Below, one piece after another: positions 12,761 through 15,439 of a stretch of 15,439 bases of DNA (its first letter is position 1; each line of letters begins with the position of its first letter). The DNA comes from JBKHJZ01 sp046537875 (GTDB lineage Bacteria > Actinomycetota > Acidimicrobiia > Acidimicrobiales > VFJN01). The notes below the pieces were generated by a model, which was not told the origin of the DNA, searched no databases, and saw only the letters and a program-made list of their open reading frames with translations. Location of the stretch: contig JBKHJZ010000069.1 of NCBI GenBank assembly GCA_046537875.1, forward strand, positions 1 through 15,439. The letters run 5' to 3'. Both the position numbers and the translations under genes were made by a program.

Positions 12761-13809
12761 GGGCGATGGCGGTCGTGCCCGGCCGGCCGGACACCGCCGG
12801 GGTCATCGACGTGGCGGAGCCGACCGTGGGCGACGGACCGGTGCTGGTCGCCACCCGGATGATCGGCATCTGCGGCACCGACCGCGACATCGTCGAGGGC
12901 GGGCACGGCTCGCCGCCGCCCGGGGACGATCACCTCGTGCTGGGGCACGAGTCTCTCGGGGAGGTGCTGGAGGCCCCGGCGGACGCGGGGTTGGCGCCCG
13001 GTGACCTGGTGGTCGGCATCGTCCGCCGGCCCGACCCGGTGCCGTGCCGTGCGTGCGCGGCCGGCGAGTGGGACATGTGCCGCAACGGCCGCTTCGTCGA
13101 GCGGGGCATCAAGGGCAGGCACGGCTACGGCAGCGAGCGGTACCGGATCCACCCGGAGTTCGCCGTCCGCGTCGACCCGGCGCTCGGGATGCTGGGGGTG
13201 CTGCTCGAGCCCACCTCGGTGGTGGCCAAGGCGTGGGAGCAGATCGAGCGCATCGGGAGTCGGGCGGTCTTCGCCCCCCGGGTGGCGCTGGTCACCGGTG
13301 CGGGGCCGATCGGTCTGCTGGCGGCGCTGCTCGCCCGGCAGCGGGGACTGGAGACCCACGTGGTCGACCTGGTCACCGAGGGTCCCAAGCCCGACCTCGT
13401 CGCCGCCCTCGGTGCCGCCTACCACAGCGAGCCGGTGGGTGAGATCGACGTCCGGCCGGATGTCGCCGTCGAGTGCACCGGGGTGGGCGAGGTGGCGGTG
13501 GCGGTGATCCGCGCTGCGGGCCCGGCGGGCGTGGTGGCCCTGACCGGCATCCGCGACGGCGGCACCGCCCAGCCGACCGACCTCGACGCCGTCAACCGCG
13601 AGCTGGTGCTCGGCAACAAGGCGGTGTTCGGCACGGTCAACGCCGCCCGCCGCCACTACGAGCAGGCCGAGCGGGCCCTGTGCCGGGCGGACCGGTCGTG
13701 GCTCGAACGGCTCGTCTCCCGCCGCCTCCCGCTCGATCGCTGGATCGACGGGCTCGTGCCGGAGGACGACGACATCAAGGTCGTCGTGGAGATGCCGTCG
13801 TCGGCCTGA
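12757..13809 (+). CDS. Zinc-dependent glucose/alcohol dehydrogenase, archaeal glucose dehydrogenase type
   Basis: This 350-residue medium-chain dehydrogenase resembles the glucose 1-dehydrogenases of Haloferax and Sulfolobus. Catalytic zinc residues are C39 (GICGTD), H64/E65 (LVLGHES) and E151 (LLEPTSVVAKAWEQ). The structural zinc loop has Cys 97, 100 and 108 (C..C.......C). Family-specific stretches are EGGHGSPPPGDDHLVLGHE, VERGIKGRHGYGSE, GNKAVFGTVNAARRHYEQA and the ending DDDIKVVVEM. The nucleotide site is GAGPIG (181-186). The strand after it ends in an acidic VVD, where NADP-using enzymes normally have Arg/Asn, so NAD+ may be preferred. Glucose to gluconolactone is the family reaction; another aldose is possible. 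The GTG start has GGAG 7 nt upstream and overlaps the six-codon leader ORF. ATG 12766 is the alternative start. Confidence 0.87.
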   Translation: MRAMAVVPGRPDTAGVIDVAEPTVGDGPVLVATRMIGICGTDRDIVEGGHGSPPPGDDHLVLGHESLGEVLEAPADAGLAPGDLVVGIVRRPDPVPCRACAAGEWDMCRNGRFVERGIKGRHGYGSERYRIHPEFAVRVDPALGMLGVLLEPTSVVAKAWEQIERIGSRAVFAPRVALVTGAGPIGLLAALLARQRGLETHVVDLVTEGPKPDLVAALGAAYHSEPVGEIDVRPDVAVECTGVGEVAVAVIRAAGPAGVVALTGIRDGGTAQPTDLDAVNRELVLGNKAVFGTVNAARRHYEQAERALCRADRSWLERLVSRRLPLDRWIDGLVPEDDDIKVVVEMPSSA

Positions 13810-13838
13810 CCGGGCCCACCGGGCGCGGCACGTGTGCG

Positions 13839-13854
13839 GGCGCCGCCCGGCGCC
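13839..13854 (+). terminator. GC hairpin after the dehydrogenase gene
   Basis: GGCGCC-GCCC-GGCGCC is a perfect 6-bp stem with a 4-nt loop, starting 29 nt after the dehydrogenase stop in a convergent gap. A second hairpin (13866-13882) follows. There is no T-run; it is a plausible U-less terminator. Confidence 0.35.
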
Positions 13855-13865
13855 ACGGTCGGCGA

Positions 13866-13882
13866 GCCCCGGCGCCCGGGGC
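13866..13882. terminator. GC hairpin, possible shared terminator of convergent genes
   Basis: GCCCCG-GCGCC-CGGGGC forms a perfect 6-bp stem with a 5-nt loop, midway between the dehydrogenase and cupredoxin stops. Being symmetrical, it could serve both directions. There is no T-run. Confidence 0.35.
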
Positions 13883-13883
13883 G

Positions 13884-13910
13884 GTGACCTCCCAGGGACC
13901 CATAGGTCAC
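13884..13910 (-). terminator. Inverted repeat overlapping the cupredoxin stop codon
   Basis: GTGACCT (13884-13890) and AGGTCAC (13904-13910) are a perfect 7-bp inverted repeat with a 13-nt loop. The right arm contains the stop codon of the cupredoxin gene (13907-13909). It could terminate or protect the 3' end of the copper operon transcript, or be a protein-binding site. Confidence 0.3.
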
Positions 13911-14449
13911 TCGACCGTGATCACCCCGGTCATCCCGGCCTCCTGGTGCCCGGCGACGTCGCACCACATGTCGTAGGTGCCGGGCTCGAGGCCGCTGAGG
14001 TCGAGCTCGCCCGTCTCGCCGGGTGGGATCATGTCGGACGCGATCCCGTCGACCACGAGGTTGTGCTCGACCGCGCCCTCGTTGCGGACGGTGAGCACGC
14101 CGGCGCCGTCGACCTCCAGTTCGGCCGGCTCGATGCTGAAGTCGGCCAGGCCGACCACCGTGGCGGCCTCGTCACCGGACGCCGCCGGCGCGTCGGCGGT
14201 GGCGCCGGCGCTCCCGCTCTCGCGGACCTCGCTCACGGCACGAGCCGCGAGGCCGACGGCGAAGATCGCGGCGACGAAGGCCAGCGCGGCGAGGACCGCT
14301 GCCCCGACGGCCGCCGACTCGGTCCGGGACCCCGAGCGCTCGGCGGCGTCCGCAGCCCGCGCCCCGTCGGCGACCGTCGCCGCGTGCGACCTGTCTGCCC
14401 CCTCCGGCACAGGGGCGCCGGGGCGGCGGTCGGTGTGCGTTGCGACCAT
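13907..14449 (-). CDS. Membrane-anchored cupredoxin (type 1 blue copper protein)
   Basis: This 180-residue protein has an N-terminal ~44-residue Ala/Arg-rich region. A single membrane segment (about 46-70, GAAVLAALAFVAAIFAVGLAA) and a Ser/Gly/Ala linker follow, then a plastocyanin-like domain (about 95-180). The type 1 copper ligands are all visible: H129 in AVEHNL, and C163, H168 and M173 in WCDVAGHQEAGM. It should carry electrons on the outer face of the membrane. ATG 14449 is preferred over the adjacent GTG 14452 because AAGG lies about 8 nt upstream. That AAGG sits immediately after the stop of the multicopper oxidase gene. The two genes are 12 nt apart in one operon with the oxidase first. 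It probably passes electrons to or from that oxidase. In related proteins such a cupredoxin can be fused to the oxidase; here the genes are separate. Confidence 0.9.
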   Translation of the reverse strand: MVATHTDRRPGAPVPEGADRSHAATVADGARAADAAERSGSRTESAAVGAAVLAALAFVAAIFAVGLAARAVSEVRESGSAGATADAPAASGDEAATVVGLADFSIEPAELEVDGAGVLTVRNEGAVEHNLVVDGIASDMIPPGETGELDLSGLEPGTYDMWCDVAGHQEAGMTGVITVE

Positions 14450-14461
14450 CACTGCTGCCTT

Positions 14462-15439
14462 TCACTCGACGACGAGGGCGGTGACCATGCCGAACATCCC
14501 GTCGGGACCCTCGGCGTGCGTGAGGATGTGGCAGTGGAACGCCCAGGTTCCGGGGTTGTCCGCGCGGACGATGGCGTCCCACCGCTCGCCGGGAGCAACG
14601 TTGACGGTGTCGCACCGGTAGGGCTGCGGTAGCGGGAAGCCGTCCCGGGCGACGACCTCCATCGGCATCCCGTGCAGGTGGATCGGGTGCGCCATCTGGC
14701 CGACGTTGACGAAGCGGAACCGCACCCGCTCGCCCTGGCGGGCCGTGTAGGCCTGGGTGGCCGGGAAGCCCTTGCCGTTGATCGTGAACCCGCCGAGCAC
14801 ATCGTTCAGCACGTAGAGGTGGTCACGGTCGTAGGCGGGCTCGGCGCCACGGTCCTTCGGCTCCACCAGGAACATCCCGAAGAGCCCTGCGCCCACCTGC
14901 TCCGCTGAGTTGTGGTGCGAGTGGTACATGTGGGTGCCGAACGGCCGGGCGACGAACTCGTAGACGAACTCCTCCCCCGGCCGGATGGGCGGCTGCGTGA
15001 TGAAGGACACGCCGTCCATGGCGTTGGGCACCTGCTGGCCGTGGAAGTGGACCACGGTCGACTGCTCGAGCTCGTTGCGGACCCTGACCCGCACCCGTTC
15101 GCCTTCGACCGCCCGCAGCGTCGGCCCGGGGACCATGCCGTTGTAGGTCATCGCCCGCTCCCGCGTCCCCGGGGTGACCTCCCAGTCGACGTGGGTGCAG
15201 GTGATCTCGTACTCGCGAACGCCGTCGACCACGCGGGGCTCGAGCTCGGTGGCGCCGACACCCTCGGTGATGGGGCTGTCGACGTTGTCGAGGAACTGCT
15301 GGATGCCCTCCTCGTGGTGGCGGTTCATCGCCTCGTCGTCCCACTCGCCGGCGGCTCCGCCGTGGGAGCCGTGCCCCGCACCACCGGGCTCGCCGGCGCC
15401 TGCGTCGCCGCCGGCCGCGGCGTCCCCGCGGGGCCACGC
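14462..15439 (-). CDS. Two-domain multicopper oxidase (laccase/nitrite-reductase-like), 5' end outside window
   Basis: This copper oxidase has at least 288 residues from ATG 15328, but the frame stays open to the right edge. The upstream codons read as a Gly/Ala/His-rich linker ending GEWDDEAMNRHHEEGI, so the true start and any export or anchor segment lie beyond the window. Cupredoxin domain 1 has the trinuclear-site pairs VHFHG (H94, H96) and YHSHH (H136, H138) and lacks its own type 1 Cys. Domain 2 has HPIHLHG (H214, H217, H219) and HCHILTH (H265, C266, H267, H271) with M278 nearby. This gives one type 1 copper, in domain 2, plus the trinuclear cluster, as in small two-domain laccases, which work as trimers. 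The substrate may be phenols, Cu+ or another metal. A membrane cupredoxin gene follows 12 nt later. Confidence 0.92.
   Translation of the reverse strand, partial: AWPRGDAAAGGDAGAGEPGGAGHGSHGGAAGEWDDEAMNRHHEEGIQQFLDNVDSPITEGVGATELEPRVVDGVREYEITCTHVDWEVTPGTRERAMTYNGMVPGPTLRAVEGERVRVRVRNELEQSTVVHFHGQQVPNAMDGVSFITQPPIRPGEEFVYEFVARPFGTHMYHSHHNSAEQVGAGLFGMFLVEPKDRGAEPAYDRDHLYVLNDVLGGFTINGKGFPATQAYTARQGERVRFRFVNVGQMAHPIHLHGMPMEVVARDGFPLPQPYRCDTVNVAPGERWDAIVRADNPGTWAFHCHILTHAEGPDGMFGMVTALVVE

Noticed and set aside
9384..13004. 1206-codon open frame on the plus strand
   Set aside because: It runs across several real genes in other frames, is Arg/Gly/Pro-rich without motifs, and is a composition artefact.
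10780..13656. Very long open frame (958 codons) on the minus strand opposite the ceramidase-like and dehydrogenase genes
   Set aside because: It is antisense to two genes with clear family motifs, has no recognisable domain, and is explained by GC-rich third positions suppressing stop codons.
1..15439. Mobile element, CRISPR array, tRNA, rRNA, toxin-antitoxin or defence genes
   Set aside because: No transposase, integrase, regular spaced repeat, cloverleaf with CCA-type ends, or defence-family motif was found. Gene content and base composition are uniform across the window.

Overview
The window is very GC-rich, densely coded chromosomal DNA. It most likely comes from an actinobacterium, and I would guess Acidimicrobiia or a relative. 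The reasons are a clear mycothiol S-conjugate amidase (mycothiol is an actinobacterial thiol), GTG starts and GC-ending codons, and several start codons preceded by TANNNT hexamers at the 7-8 nt spacing typical of leaderless actinobacterial transcripts. The lineage is inference. I see no tRNA, rRNA, CRISPR array, insertion sequence, phage gene or attachment site, and no gene-free stretch longer than about 130 nt.

Left part (1-2792): the 3' end of a thermonuclease-family nuclease gene, then a YdjC/ChbG-type carbohydrate deacetylase with a leaderless-looking promoter. Two minus-strand genes converge on it: an SCP-2 sterol-carrier-domain protein and the mycothiol conjugate amidase Mca.

Centre left (2793-6999): an NfeD-slipin pair (membrane-protein quality or microdomain proteins) diverges from mca. 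Its short leader can fold into two mutually exclusive hairpins, one of which hides the ribosome binding site. The slipin gene ends one base from the end of a minus-strand operon. That operon codes for a two-repeat MgtE/SLC41-type cation transporter without cytosolic regulatory domains, followed by a soluble protein built as PhoU-TrkA_C-PhoU-TrkA_C, which probably regulates the transporter.

Centre (7074-10523): a DUF885 putative metallopeptidase is translationally coupled (GTGA overlap) to a PEBP-family lipoprotein. On the minus strand lie a small membrane protein of unknown function and an acylphosphatase.

Right part (10654-15439): a neutral-ceramidase-family protein with alanine at the expected nucleophile position and no visible signal peptide; an archaeal-type glucose/alcohol dehydrogenase whose GTG start overlaps the stop of a six-codon leaderless-looking upstream ORF; and, on the minus strand, a copper operon with a two-domain multicopper oxidase (cut by the right window edge) followed by a membrane-anchored cupredoxin.

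The strongest candidates for something new are the switch-like NfeD leader, the leaderless six-codon leader ORF before the dehydrogenase, the transporter/PhoU-TrkA_C module, and the serine-less ceramidase homologue. No obvious defence system or mobile island is present.
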